A stretch of DNA of 64,000 nucleotides from Pohlia nutans (GCA_022496805.1 CM040100.1:27433009-27497008); one strand, 5' to 3'. Numbered from the stretch's first letter, positions 1-11,853 are shown. Notes: generated by a model not told the origin, from the sequence alone. Numbers and translations are program-made.

Positions 1-2
1 TT

Positions 3-2123
3 GGGGTCTCACAGTTCGTATCACTCGACTGGGACAACAGCCAGCGCGCGCCACGCATGGAGCTGATCGAGGAGTTCGTCAACGTCGCAATAGTCGACTC
101 CAAAAACAAGAGGATTAAGGCCCGTGTACGAGCTCAATCGGTCATCATCGACCCGACAGTCATCAACCAGGTGTTAAAGCTCCCATTCGGTATCTGCATG
201 GAGCCACTTCCACACGCGGAGTTCCCACCGGGTCGACTGGAGGAATATACCGCCACCCCCAAGACTGCCGAAGGATTCAGCATCTGCCATTGCAAACCCG
301 AACACCACAAGCGACTGACGGCGTTCATTCAAGGCCTCGGGTTCAAACGCAAGACGACCTACATCAGTACGGAAATGCTCAAAGTCCTCTGTACGGTCGA
401 GGCTCTGATCGACCGAGGCCTACAATGGGACTGGACAACCTGGATGTTCAACTCGCTTGCCATCGACATCAAGACGATGCAGAGCTAGAAGACCACGATC
501 TGCCCTTCAGCCGAGGTATTAGATTTCCTCCTTAACACTCACTTTCCTAGCACTGAACAGGAATATGTGCACCACACGGTCGCCCAGCAGAACACCAACG
601 ACCGACGTCGGCGGTCAGAGAACTCGAAAAACAACTCCCGCGGACCCGACTATATCCTACTCCAAGGCGGACTCGGAGCCAACCGAGCACCCCGACCAGT
701 CGACCAGGGCGAAACATCGGCGGCCCAGCGCACCAGACGAAAGACCACACCCGACCCGACAGCACCCGCGGTCGACACCGGCAGTTCGCCGCCCTCAAAT
801 CGACGGGAGACACGCCTCCAACGCAAGCGAGACCGAGAGCGGACAGAGAAGCGAGCCAAAAGTGGTCGATTCGCCCCGTTGAGCGCCCTCTTACCGCGCA
901 ACATCGACATGACCACCTCCGACAGCGAGGCTCAGTCGACTCAACCGCCATCCCCAGCCGGAGTCCCCCTTCGTGACACACCTGCACCATCATTGTCCGA
1001 CTTTGAGCCATTCAACCTCGAAGCAGCCTACAACCCAGCGTCGATCATAGAATTTTGCCAGCCTCCGCCTGTGTCACCACCACCCCGACCCCCGACGTCA
1101 CCTGGGGTCAGTCGACCAGCACCCGACTCACCACAAAAACAAGCGGCGTCGTTATCCATAAACTGGCGCTAGCGGATGAACGAGGTACGAGGGTCAGTAA
1201 CTCGACTCGAAGATGCCGGCTCCAAAGTCGACAGCCTTTTGTTAGATGCTGCTCAATCGAAGGTAGCCCTCCAGGCCGAGCTCGACCGTACCCGGCTGGA
1301 ACGCAGTCGACTTGCCAACGACTCCTCCGCCTTCAAACAGCAAGTCGACACGCTCACTGGCACCCTCGACCGCACAGAATCCGCGCTGGCGAACATGCGC
1401 ACCACGATCAACACCGTCACCAAGGAGAAGAACCGGAGCGACAACACAGTTGCCAAGTTGACGGTCGACCTCCAAGCCAGTCGACAAGAAGTGCAGAGTC
1501 ATCAGAGCAAACTAGCTGTCGTACGAAATCAACTCAAGTCGGTACGAGCCAAGGCAGCAGCAGCCCGACTCTGTCTTCAGGAAGCTCGGGCACAGGCGGT
1601 CGACTACAACAGACAACTCGACCAATTGTTGAAAGACAACGAGGCATCGTCTCAAAATTACATTGCCCGGGAGCTCACCCTGCACAAACTCCGAGTGCGC
1701 AAGTACCGTCTCCGTCTGAAGGCGAGGAACCGAATTAAGATTCTCCTTCATACCCTCAACAACGACCGCAACCAGCTCAACATGTACCGCCGACAACTCG
1801 ACCAGCTACAGCTCGACCACCCCGACTTGGAGATCCCACCAGTTGACGAAGACGAAGAAGAAGATAAGAGCCAGCACGAACCCGACCATTCACTCTGGGA
1901 GAACCAGTCGACTGACGACGACGAGGCAGTGACTACCGATGTCAAGCTGAGTGAAGACGAGGACGCAGACGACAGCGAGTCGACCAACGACGATGAGGAC
2001 AGAGACCAGCAGCAGGAGGAACAGCAGACACTACCAGCCGACCCACATGAAGAAGAGCAGCACCAACCACCAGGACAGCAGCAACCAACTACTAAAGAGG
2101 AGCGACAGCCTTCACCACCATAG
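3..2123 (+). pseudogene. extra 3' ORF of LTR retrotransposon, coiled-coil rich, two in-frame TAG codons
   Basis: A single frame stays open from the window edge to the TGA-side end at 2123 except for two TAG codons at 486-488 and 1170-1172. The frame is open upstream of the first ATG (57), so the true start is outside the window. The N-terminal ~140 residues carry the motif QVLKLP-G, also present in the frame at 60453-60862. The middle (about residues 170-370) is low-complexity and rich in Pro, Arg and Ser. The last ~310 residues form a probable coiled coil (heptad-like Leu, Gln, Arg) followed by an acidic, Gln-rich tail. No protease, reverse transcriptase or integrase motif is visible. Its position between the missing pol and the LTR is that of an env-like or other additional ORF. 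Function unknown. The TAGs may be decay of CAG codons or, less likely, read-through sites. Confidence 0.65.
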
Positions 2124-2455
2124 CAACAAGGCGAACAGCCCCCAGCACCCGACCAGACGACTGCAGCAAGCATCCCAATTCCAGTCGACACCCGAGTCGA
2201 CTCACCATTCTCGTCACAGCATTCCCTCAGCTTCGACATGTCAGGGTTATCAGGGTTACTTGTAGGAGTCACCTCCCCCATGACCCAGGACTACAACGAC
2301 ATGAACCAGTGACGAGTCGACAGTAATAGGGATCGACTGCTCGACAAAGTATTCGCCACGGGTAATTTTGTCACTCCTCGTGACCATTTTTTCTAAGTCG
2401 CCTACCGGGGTAGACTAAAGTCCACAGGAGTGTACTTAGCTTAGAGGGAGGGCAA
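2124..2455 (+). other. 3' untranslated region and polypurine tract of the retrotransposon
   Basis: This noncoding stretch lies between the ORF and the LTR. It ends in the purine run AGAGGGAGGG at 2443-2452, directly before the LTR's TGTTAA, which is the expected place for the plus-strand priming tract. Confidence 0.7.
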
Positions 2456-3005
2456 TGTTAACCGAATATCTGGTAGATATTCCCTTAGGCTAAGTTTAGG
2501 CTAGTCTATACCCGGCAGGTATAGACCCGGCAGGCGATACCCAGTAGTACAGGCTGGCACAGGCTGGTGGACCCGACTGATCCAGTCGACCAGATCTGAC
2601 ACTACTGTCAGATCAGCCTCCTGTATATACTTTACCTCTCGTGGAGAGGGGTGTTGCTATTCATTTTGCTCATCTTTTGTATTGGCAGTCTCAGTTGTAC
2701 TTCTTTCTTGTCTTAACTCTTCTTGTGTGCACTAGTATGTTAGACTACTGCTGTTAGACTACTGCTGTTTCTTGCTCTTGTATCACCCTTTGTGGTTGTA
2801 TGTTGATTAGTTGCAATAGTCTGTGGATATGCAGGAGTCGACTCTCTAGTATACTAGTGTTTTTCCCTAAGTCGACAGTACGTTCTCTTTTGTAGAAACC
2901 TCTTACTACTCCCCTCAATCTCTAGCAACTAGCCTAGCGTAGAGTAGTCTTGTGAGGAGTAGTCTTATTCGTTTAAGGTCGGTTCCTAGAAAAACTTCCT
3001 TAACA
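2456..3005 (+). repeat. 3' LTR (550 bp)
   Basis: It begins TGTTAACC right after a polypurine tract and ends CCTTAACA, giving the inverted ends TGTTAA...TTAACA typical of LTRs. A TATA-like TATATACTTTA at about 2624 could be the promoter. It contains several GTCGAC sites. The five bases after the end are TAAAC; the matching duplication would lie outside the window. Confidence 0.8.
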
Positions 3006-3107
3006 TAAACTTATTGGTGGGTATTGTACATTAGAGTTTCGTTGCAAATAGAACTTCGCTTCAAATTTTCACAATATGATGTTTTATCAACTTTACACAG
3101 TTTTACA

Positions 3108-3172
3108 CAGTTTTATCAACTTCTATTCAACACAATTAAGAAAAATAACTCTACTCGTGACAAATGCCCGAT
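3108..3172 (+). repeat. dispersed duplicate, copy 1
   Basis: About 60 bp (TCAACTTCT.TTCAACACAATTAAG... to GACAAATGCCC) are nearly identical to 4750-4815. The pair lies on the two sides of a 1.6-kb AT-rich stretch. No gene is visible in it. Confidence 0.75.
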
Positions 3173-4448
3173 TCTAAAATCTAAGGAATATAAAAGATTG
3201 TCAAATATAGAGAATATAAAACTTGTTCATTCAGAGCCTCAGCAGGGGCATAATATTATGTTATGCTATTGAATCGAAAACTTCCAAAAGTGTACTCAAA
3301 TTAGGTTCATCAGAACGCTCATAATGAACCAGTGTTACTCGTTATAACCCTCCCTTTGAAGTAAAGCAGACATCAAAGGGAGAGGGTTAGAGTGACTAGT
3401 ATTGAAAGACACATTTGTATTGACTAGTAAGCTTACCATTGTAGACTAAATAATGCTTAAGAGTCAAGAGGCTCAAGAGCATTCTTGAACATAATGCCAA
3501 GAACATCCATGAACACAAAACCAAGAATGTCCGAATTGTACTTTTTGTTGCTCCAAGCGCAAAGAATGAGGAGAAGAATTAAGGATTATAATCCTTTGAC
3601 CAGATCAACATGGTCAAACTCATTTTTATGATTTGTAGTCGGGGGTCCAATTTTCATGCACTACAGAAAATACACAATGGACGCTTAATGGTTTAGAATG
3701 ATTGAGAGCATACCTTCCGCAACCCGACGAAAGATCAACGACTTGAAAAGGTTTGGCGACAGTGTGAGTAGCGTGACTTCCTACTGTCTCAGGAAATGCA
3801 TAGCCGTCCGTGCTGGACATAATCTGCGATACACAAAAAGCAAAAGAAACTAAGTTAACCTGAATAATCCTAAGCTTGCATTAACGTAAGCTGCAAGAGA
3901 TGGAGCAACTGAAATCCTAAGACAACTGATTGACTACATTGTTCAATGGTACCAAGTCGTGTGCCAAGTCCATATGTTCTTAAGCAACATCAAGAAAAAA
4001 AGTTAATTTCAGCAGATAATTTCTTAAGTTCAAGGAACATGTATAGTGATCCATATGTGCATCCTAGCATATACAATGAAGGCAAAGCATTTATAACCAT
4101 TGCAACACCTAATACTTTTAAGTATTGACACATCGTTTGAAACTAAGACTGGAATTTAGAGTAAGTGCTTCCACAAAGAAATGGCACATTATGTCTTGAA
4201 AGTATTCAAAGATTCTGATCTTCAACACACTTACCATCGGAACAAAATTTTAGAAAACTTTCCAAAACTGCTTCACTAAACTTTCCAACAGTGGCATTCT
4301 CATTTTAGCTCAGTTTTCTAATTGCAACACATCATTTTAAAACTCTTGTTCTATACTACAAGATCAACACTGTCAATTGTGTCAAAATAATGCATTATCA
4401 CATAACGCACTTCTCTCAAGAACTCTATATAAGATATCTAGATTTTAC
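3173..4448. other. AT-rich spacer with one exon-like stretch
   Basis: No gene is recognised. On the minus strand 3722-3822 looks like an exon: it follows a pyrimidine-rich TATCGCAG acceptor, is open for about 34 codons and ends at GGAAG|GTATGC. Its translation (…ETVGSHATHTVAKPF…) matches nothing I know. It could belong with the exon-like pieces at 4449-4525 and 5421-6007, but the reading phases do not join cleanly. Confidence 0.3.
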
Positions 4449-4525
4449 TCAAAGAAGGCAAGATCGTGTTGATCTCCCTTTATTAAAAGTTCAGCCATCG
4501 ATCTGATCGTCTCCACGAGATAATC
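4449..4525 (-). pseudogene. single exon resembling TT9/GFS9 (CLEC16A family)
   Basis: Bounded by TGTTGCAG on the 5' side and a GTAAAA donor on the 3' side, this 77-nt minus-strand exon reads DYLVETIRSMAELLIKGDQH and then DLAFFE. That closely follows the conserved N-terminal block of CLEC16A/TRANSPARENT TESTA 9 proteins (LVxxxRSIAEIL..GDQHD..FFE), which act in endosomal and vacuolar trafficking. I found neither the preceding (AELRYLTDQLRKIQ-like) nor the following (FFMEKQ-like) exon nearby. It is therefore probably an isolated fragment or a heavily diverged gene. The sequence match is what I see; fragment status is inference. Confidence 0.5.
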
Positions 4526-4749
4526 CTGCAACAGCAAGCCGGACTACTTAAACATACAGATCCACCATTACTAGATGCACATATCCATCACCGTACATAA
4601 ACAATATATTTTCTTGTTCTCCCAATTTTCACATTAACAATTTGAAGAATTTATTTCCATTGAATCAAGGTTCCTTTTTGGTCGTATTTCCAATTGATAT
4701 TCAGGACTAGCCTCTAGAACACATGCATTCTCTCAATTCTTGTAAAAAA

Positions 4750-4815
4750 CTAATCATATCAACTTCTGTTCAACACAATTAAGAAAAATAATTCTACTCG
4801 TGACAAATGCCCCAT
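4750..4815 (+). repeat. dispersed duplicate, copy 2
   Basis: Near-identical to 3108-3172 (AACACAATTAAGAAAAATAA and following). Confidence 0.75.
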
Positions 4816-4885
4816 TGTTCACACCTAGTCGAATTAGTAATCACAGTTGTCTTTTGGAGCTAATCGTTGAGGTACCTGCATCCAA

Positions 4886-5350
4886 ACACAGCGCAGCTGA
4901 ACTTTCAATAATTGTAGCAAAAAATTGCCTCACCTTATCTACATAAAAAATAAGTTGAGAATAAGAAAATAATTCGTTAGCAGACTAGTTCTAAATGTGA
5001 CTTGAATCAAATTCCAATAACAAATTGCTAAATTAACAACAATAACAAATTGCTAAATTGACGTCTCGTTCTAACACATGCTCCTAACTTCTCAGAATTG
5101 TGATTATCTAATAATTCTGTCAATTTACAAGCCACCGATCACCTGCAGAACCTCCACTCCACTCTAACCTAGGTCAAATTTTGACAGCTATGAGTGAATA
5201 ATCCACACAAAACTCCCGTAGCAGCTGAGCTTTCAGTAATTCTAACGAAAAAAAAGAATGCCTCGACTCTTCTAAGTTAAAGATTTTTCTTAGCAAGTTA
5301 GTTCAGAATGTGACTTGAAAAAAATACGATAATAATAAAAGGCAAATTTT
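4886..5350. repeat. diverged tandem duplication of an AT-rich unit
   Basis: About 130 bp starting AGCTGAACTTTCAATAATT at 4890 recurs, diverged, from 5225 (AGCTGAGCTTTCAGTAATT). Shared words include TTGCCTC/ATGCCTC, TAGTTC.AAATGTGACTTGAA and AATAACAAA. A further copy of AAATTTTGACAG/AAATTTTGACTC links 5175 and 5500. Confidence 0.6.
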
Positions 5351-5420
5351 TCTTACATTCTTAAAGCTATGATCGACACAGACAATGAAGGTACAAAGAT
5401 AGCAATAGAAGAGAACTCAC

Positions 5421-6007
5421 CAATAAAGCAAGCAAGTTGAGAGACTGAATTGGAGAGGCAATTGGCGAACTGGGTATGAAAGGGACCGTAACAGAGGCCA
5501 AATTTTGACTCCACAAGAATTAACTCAAATGACCTCTATCATTGAAAAAGCTCGGAGGGGCGCTAGAACCACATGGTACCGTAGCTTTGTACAAGAATCA
5601 AGACTAGGGTTTAAGAAATCATCACTGGTCTTCAGAAACCGCCACCAAAACCCGAAAGCCCAATCATGGCAGGAGCCCTAAAAAGGACAAGAACTTATCG
5701 AAAATTACTTTAGCTCAAATTCAAATCCCTTAAGAAAAACTAACTACGGCAAAAACGCATAAGAGAATAAAAGAAAATCCGAAATCTTCCAATTCCGAAC
5801 CTGCAGAGTGAACATGAGCACCGATCGTGCAGCGCTCCCAAGGCTCTCGGAGGGGCTCTGGCTCATGAAATCACAGGACGGGGCATGGCCAATGCGGCCC
5901 TGATTGTCGGGTTGTTGCGGCTTGGGAACCCCGTAGCTCCCACGCACTCTTGGCACCCCCTGTGGGTGCCGTATGCCACCTCCTCGTACACTCGTGGCGT
6001 TGTCCAT
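5421..6007 (-). CDS. putative first two coding exons of an unrecognised gene
   Basis: On the minus strand an ATG at 6007 opens 69 codons (MDNATSVRGGG..., basic and Gly/Pro/Gln rich) that end exactly at a CAG|GTTCGG donor (5801). A second short exon could run 5469-5421 between TACCCAG and a perfect GTGAGT donor. No later exon joins convincingly in phase; the TT9-like exon at 4449-4525 lies downstream on the same strand but in a different phase. I recognise no domain. It may be the 5' end of a real gene, a noncoding transcript, or chance. Confidence 0.25.
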
Positions 6008-6040
6008 CACGAATACCTCTGCAAAAATACACCTCCACAA

Positions 6041-6893
6041 TCAAAAACCCACGATCAACGTTGCGCTCCTCGTTGAGTCCACTCCCAATTCAACCACCTT
6101 TGGAAACCTAATGTTCACAAGAAGCAGCGAATACTGCTACTAATACGAACAAAATTTGCCATCACCTGTTTCTCCATAAAAAAAACTGTACATTCAAGTC
6201 AGCAACAACCAAGCTTTATTAGGTTTTAACACACTTGAACAGCTCATGACATTAGATCAACGTCTTCTGCCAACAACTGCGTATTGAGACGATCAAATAC
6301 ATAGATAGTATGATCAAAATTGAAGAGATTTCAACCTAGTGTTACCCAAATTTTGAACTATGCATTCAATACTTGCACGAAATGCACGAGAAAAAAGAAA
6401 GGAGCAAAAAATCGGCGATGGCATGCATGGATTCACAACTCGCCTAAAACTCACAACTCCAATTGAAAAATCCACGACAAGAAGAGAAGACAAGATGAGA
6501 AGCTTGTATATAAGCGCAATACCGGTGTGATCTAGATCTAGATCTGAATTTGGTTGTCCACCCTCTCAACAATCACAGGTGGATGAAAATGTATGATGGA
6601 TGAAGAAGAAGAATGTTAACAAACGTCAATGTGAAAAGGGTTCTAGATAGCACTTTGGATTTTTAAAACCAATGTTGATGGACTGTCATTGGATAGTCTG
6701 CCCTAAAGGACAGGGCCAATAAATGTTTCAGGACAGTTTCACAGTAACTTGGTTGCACTGGTTTTTGAGTTCTTTTGTCCATTTCCATCACAGGAGATGT
6801 TGACAGTGGGGGTCATCATGGTTACTACTTGACCTCTTCGAGTTCCAGAATAGCCACCTATTTTTCGTGCGTCTGGGTTAAGTGACTAATGTT
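6041..6893. other. spacer, no gene seen
   Basis: AT-rich sequence with possible upstream sequence of the preceding minus-strand exon. I see no coding frame or repeat worth naming. Confidence 0.4.
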
Positions 6894-7429
6894 CAGAACG
6901 GGGAGATCCGGCGGCTAGTTACATGTCAGCCGGTTGAAATCACAAATTAGCCGGTTGAAAATAATGGAGCTAGGCTTCAAATCCGGTGAAAAATGAAGAA
7001 GTTAGGAAATTAACTGGAAGAGGCAGTGAAAATCGGAATTCTACCCATGTTCTAAGATTGGGAATCGGAAATTAGAAGATTCAGTGTTCCGTTGGTCGGA
7101 TGAAAATCTGGCCATTTGTCCGTTGGTCGGATTCAGGCCGTTGGATGTTGGCAAGGGGCGGAAGATCTTGATCCTACGGTTGATAGGGATTAGGGCTTGG
7201 AATTAGGGTTTGGCACCCGCTTCCCCTGGCCTGGCTCGCTCGTGTATTTCTCCTTCGTTGCCGTTGTTGTTTCTTGCCGCTCCGCTCGTGCTGTTTCCTC
7301 CGCTCCTTGCCCCCTCCGCCGCTCCTTGCTCCCGCTCCTGCTCCTTGCTCTCGCTCCCGCTCCTCCGCTCCAGTTCCTCCTTGCTCTCGCCCCCGCTCCA
7401 GCCTCGACCGCTCCAGCAGCACGCACTTC

Positions 7430-7692
7430 GCCGGCGCAGCTCCAGCTCCAGCACACAGCACCTCACACAGATCGCAGCTCCAGCAGAAGCACACAGATCG
7501 CAGCTTCAGCAAAAGCACACAGATTGCAGCTCCAGCAGAAGCACACAAATCGCAGCTCCAGCAAAAGCACACAGATCGCAGCTCCAGCAGATCGCAGTTC
7601 CAGCACACAGATCTTAGCTCCAGCACCAGCACACAGCTCCAGCTCCAGCTCCAGCTCCAGCTCCAGCACACAGATCGCAGCTCCAACACCTC
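7430..7692 (+). repeat. minisatellite in the hAT leader (AGCTCCAGC / CACACAGATCGC units)
   Basis: About 25-27-bp units combining CACACAGATCGCAGCTCCAG with CAGAAG recur roughly six times, then short AGCTCC repeats. It is followed by (GTT)n at about 7708-7740. It opens long artificial frames on both strands (Ser/Leu/Trp-rich) that I do not consider genes. Confidence 0.8.
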
Positions 7693-7708
7693 AACCGCAC
7701 CTCCTCAG

Positions 7709-7739
<31 letters not shown>

Positions 7740-8006
7740 TCTAAGTTTCTATTTTGTTGTTGTTGTAACAGATCGTTTGCAATTTCTAGAGGGCTAGGAC
7801 CTCGCCAAACACTGCTGCTGCTGCCTTTGCAATTCAAGCCTGCTAAACTCTATTGTATTGGTTATATTGAGTGCTTTTGTGTTTTTTGAGTGGTATTGTT
7901 TTGCTTGTGTATTTATTCTTATTGTGTGTTTGTTTTAGTGTGTGGCTTTGGTTTTTTGGAGCTTTGTTCATTTTGTTGTGCATTTTTGCTACTTAGTCAA
8001 ATTTCT

Positions 8007-10238
8007 ATGGCTAAGAGACAAAGAACCTTGTAAGCTACACTATTTAGGGCTGGAAGAGAGGTTGATAGTAATGAGTCATTCTCTTTGCAAAGTGCCAAGT
8101 CTAACGCCTCTAACTCAAAAAATGAGAAAACTAAATTGGAAATTGCAAGGGAAAACTGGAAAGACAATTGGTATACCATGTTTGATTGGATTGATTTTAA
8201 CTATGAGGAAGGAAGGGTGTTTTGCAAAGTTTGTAAAAAACATGGAGGGAGAAATGTTTTTGCCAAGGCTGGATCCGTCAATGTTAAAGTTTCAGCTTTC
8301 CAAGATCATGGTAAATCAGAAGAACATAAGAATTATGTGTGGGTTGATCAAAAGGGTAAGAAAACCATGGAAAAAATGGTGGCTGCAAGTAACAAAGCTT
8401 GTGATGAAGCTGTCTTGTCTCTTTTCAAAGCAGCTTACTTTTTGGGGAGGGAAACCATAAGTTATTGTAAATTCCTCGCCTTGTGTGAGATGCTTGTGTC
8501 TGTGAATGCAAACATACCCACTAAATTATATCATGATGAGAAGGCTTGTGCTGAAATGTTGTTTTGCATTTCTAAAGTCTTGCAAAAGAAGATTTTAGAT
8601 AGAGTTAGAAATTCCAAGTTTTTTGGCATTATGATAGATGAATCTACTGATGTGAGTGTTACTGGGCACATTGTGGTATTTGCTTGTTTTGTAGAGGAAG
8701 GTTTACCTGTGTCCGTTTTCTTGGGTCTAATTCATATTGAAGATGGTAAAAAGGATTCTAAAGAAATTTTTAATGCCTTGCTTAGTGCTTTAAAAGAATG
8801 GGATTTGAATTTAGATAATTTGGTTGGTTTTGGGAGTGATGGTGCATCTACTATGGTGGGAAAGAACACTGGAGTTTCTGCTAGGTTAAAGAAGGAAGTT
8901 AACCCATTTCTTACTGCTGTGCATTGTGTTGCACATAGGACGAATTTGACAGCCTTGCAAGCTGCCAATACAAAGCCATGTGATATAATTTCTTCTAAGG
9001 TAGATGATTTGATGAATTCTTTGGTTGCACACTTTAAGAAGTCTAGTAAGAGGAAAGTGTGTTTGCAAAAACTTCAAGATGATTTGTTTGATTCTAAAAA
9101 AGTTTTGAAACGTTTTATTAAGATAAGATGGTTGTCAAGATGGCAAGCAGTAACTAGCTTATGTGATAGCCTTGAAAGTGTGCTGACTTATTTGAGAGAT
9201 ACTCCTAGGAAGAGAAAAAATGAGAATGAATTTACTGATTTGTATGAGAAGTTGAGAGATTTCAAAATGTTGTATTGTCTTCATTTTCTTGCTGATATTT
9301 TGCATTGCCTTGCTATGCTTTCTAAGCTTTTTCAAGCTAAATTTGTGGATATTACTAGTGTAGGGTCTATAATCAAAACTGAAATCACCCAAATCAAAAT
9401 GTTATTTCTTGATGAGCATACGGATTTGAATGCTGTGACATTCAATGAAGACACTAATTTCCACGGGTTGCCTGAATTTGGGCCCTTTGGAGGATACATG
9501 AGACGTTTTGCAACCCAAATCAGGGGTTGTAGGTTTCTTAGCATTGATATGATTAGGGATCCACAAGGTAGAGATTTAGAGGAAGCTTTACTTTTCCAAA
9601 AACAATTTAGTGAGGCTGTGATTCATGCTTTGGAGTCTAGGTTTGAAGATAATGATATTGTGAGTACTTTTAAGGTTTTAAACCCTACTAATATGCCTTC
9701 TAGGCAAGTTGGATTGGCTCAGTGGGGCTGTGCAGAAATGGAGGTTCTTTGTGGGCAATATGGTGTAGAAAGAAATGTTAGAGGTAAAATTTTGCCCCCT
9801 CTCATCAAACCTCAAAAGGTAAGAGAAGAGTTCTTTGCTTTTAAGATTCAATCTACAACGGAATGGTGTGACAAAACTTTCAAAGACCTATGGGGAATGA
9901 TCACTTGGAATCCTACCTTGCAATTGAAGTATGAAAATTTGTTGATGTTGGCTGAAATTGCTAGAGTCCAGTGTATAAGCACCGCCACATGTGAAAGGGC
10001 TTTTTCTATTCAAAACATAATTAAAAATAAGTTTAGAAATAAATTAGGAACAAAGAACCTTGATAGTTTACTTCGTATTGCCTTAGAAGGTCCTACAGGA
10101 AATGCTGATGTTGTTTTAATTGAGGCTGTGGCTTTGTGGAAAAATTCTACAAAATTTAGGTATTTATTTTCTAACCCAGAGTTGTATTTGAGTGGGCAAA
10201 ATGTTACTGAGGAGTTGCAATATTTTGATGAAGCTTGA
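8007..10238 (+). pseudogene. hAT transposase with TTF-type zinc finger, one early nonsense codon
   Basis: The frame from ATG 8007 (MAKRQRTL) meets TAA at 8031-8033 and is then open for more than 700 codons to 10238. TAA could be a decayed CAA. Order of domains: a TTF/BED-like finger near the start (FCKVCKKHGG...H), a catalytic-core block with the first acidic residue in MIDESTD, a second conserved block GFGSDGASTMVG and HCVAHR, and a C-terminal hAT dimerisation segment (STATCERAFSIQNIIKNKFR). This order resembles the ZNF862/KIAA1586-like branch of hAT proteins. Without the first residues, translation could only begin at a much later ATG (8178, inside the finger region), so the copy is probably inactive unless the region is spliced: CTT|GTAAGC at 8029 is a good donor. 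Base composition is AT-rich, unlike the GC-rich leader. Confidence 0.8.
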
Positions 10239-10799
10239 TCCACTCTTTCTTTCTTTTGTTTTCATATTTTTTTCCTTCATTTCTTACTTCTCTTTTTTAT
10301 TCTTGCTTTAATGCTTCAGTTATTTTTTCCTTCCCTTTTTTTTGTGGCATGTTCATTTTTGATTTTGTAGATAGGTAGCCTTTCTAAAATATACAGCTCA
10401 CAACTTTCAAAAGTTTTGGTCTTTGTATTTTAAAAAGGCTCAATCTTTGGCCTTCAAATGGTGAAGGGCAATGCCAGGTTCAAATCCTGCCAAAGATAAT
10501 TCATAAAGTTTTTGATTATGTTGAATTCAGGTTTATGCATGTAAAAAGAGGTAGCCTTTGTAAATCTTGGATGATCTGAAATCCACCGAAATAGGTGGAA
10601 AATGTTTGGATTTCATCCGTTTGAAAAATATGAATGTAGGAAAAAAAACCCCCTAAAGTACCAAAACAGCAGAAATTGGCCGGTTAAAATATTGGGAGAG
10701 GGGCTGCATCCGGCTAGGTTTTATGTGCATCCGGTTAAGTAAGCCAAAAGGCAGTGAATAACTGAATGAAGCCAAATTCTCCCCGATAGCTGGACCCTG

Positions 10800-11853
10800 G
10801 AATTCGATAATCACATTGGTCTTGGAGATTGACGAATATAGACAGGTTTTCTGAATTTTACTGAATTTTTTATGAAAGAAAGAGCCAGCATACTACTCTC
10901 TGAACTTTTGACATGTAAATCCGAATGTATGCACCACCGGCACCGGCACCGGCACCAAATCGATCCAACTTTCCAGGTAAATATATGCCGACAGTCAAGT
11001 CAAGCCCCACAGCATGTTCCAACAGGTAATATTATTGAAATTACGTGACCATTAGGAGGGGCGTTCAAGGGGCCCACAACACTGACGACAGTAAGTAACT
11101 CAAGGGTTGCTTGGATCCACCACTTGTGAATGAGAGAAGTAATGCAGTACAAATTACGGATACCAATTCTAGTCTGTGCCTTCCCAATTCTTCCAATGAG
11201 CACTCCCGAAGGGGTTTGTCTGCGAATCCAGGCTGCTTGGCATCTACAGTACCTCGACATCAGCTTTGATCAAGAAATGAAGGTATGAACAGAAACTGTG
11301 GCAATTAAGTTTTATGTGGTGTGGAGCTTGTGATGCTTCAATCCTTCTCACTGGATCATAAGGTGATAACACCTGAGATCCAAGACAGGTGGAAAGTTGC
11401 TCCATGCTCCCGCTGAGTGAGCTATCGTGACAAAAATACCTGTCTTTCTCGTTGATTTCTCGGTAGGTAAACAAGGCAACGTCCCCACAAAGCAATTACA
11501 ATACAATAAAAAAAACTGTAACTAGGCATGGAGCTCTACCTTCCCCACAGTCTCATGTACGTACGTACTGTACAAGAACAAATAGGAAGCAGACACAGAT
11601 GCAATCGCTACCTACTGGAGCTTTGCACCACCACAACTCATACAAGATGGATGAAGAGAAGAAATTGTTGAGCAGCCAGTTATATCCCAGTTCGATCGGC
11701 TCTCAAGTTGCAACACATGTCCATGGACACCCTCCTTACCCATGGCATTCGTACCTTCACATTGGAAAGTTTCCTTGTGCAACGCTCCATCATTTGGAGA
11801 TATGCTCGCACGGCCGTTAATGAGACTCAGCAGTCTGCCTAGAAGGTTCCAAG
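10800..11853. other. intergenic and probable 3' UTR of the CCCH gene
   Basis: 10920-10960 has a short (CCGGCA)n run. 11250-11853 is likely 3' untranslated sequence of the minus-strand CCCH gene. No other coding frame is supported. Confidence 0.4.

Larger units (their letters stand above)
1..3005 (+). mobile_element. 3' portion of an LTR retrotransposon
   Basis: The stretch holds the end of a long reading frame, a purine-rich tract and a complete 3' LTR. The 5' LTR and any gag-pol part lie before the window, so the family cannot be fixed; a Ty3-like element with an extra 3' reading frame is the likeliest reading. The whole element, LTR included, is strikingly rich in the palindrome GTCGAC (about 20 copies in 3 kb). 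The encoded protein shares an N-terminal motif with a reading frame of the retroelement at the right end of the window. Confidence 0.8.
6894..10799 (+). mobile_element. degenerate hAT-superfamily transposon (boundaries approximate)
   Basis: The transposase at 8007-10238 is flanked on both sides by short CCGGTT/CCGGCT motifs (6915-7000 and 10680-10740), as expected of subterminal repeats. Possible ends are CAG.ACGGGGAGA at 6894 and, reversed at the right, CAGGGTCCAGCTATCGGGGA at 10799, which share CAG...CGGGGAGA. No convincing 8-bp target duplication is visible, so the exact ends are uncertain. Between the left end and the gene lies a GC-rich, repetitive leader. Confidence 0.5.

Noticed and set aside
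7190..7889. Long Ser/Leu/Gln or Trp/Cys-rich frames over the AGCTCCAGC repeat
   Set aside because: Low-complexity repeat open in all frames; no conserved domain.
8732..10243. Minus-strand frames within the hAT gene
   Set aside because: Shadows of the 8007-10238 transposase frame.
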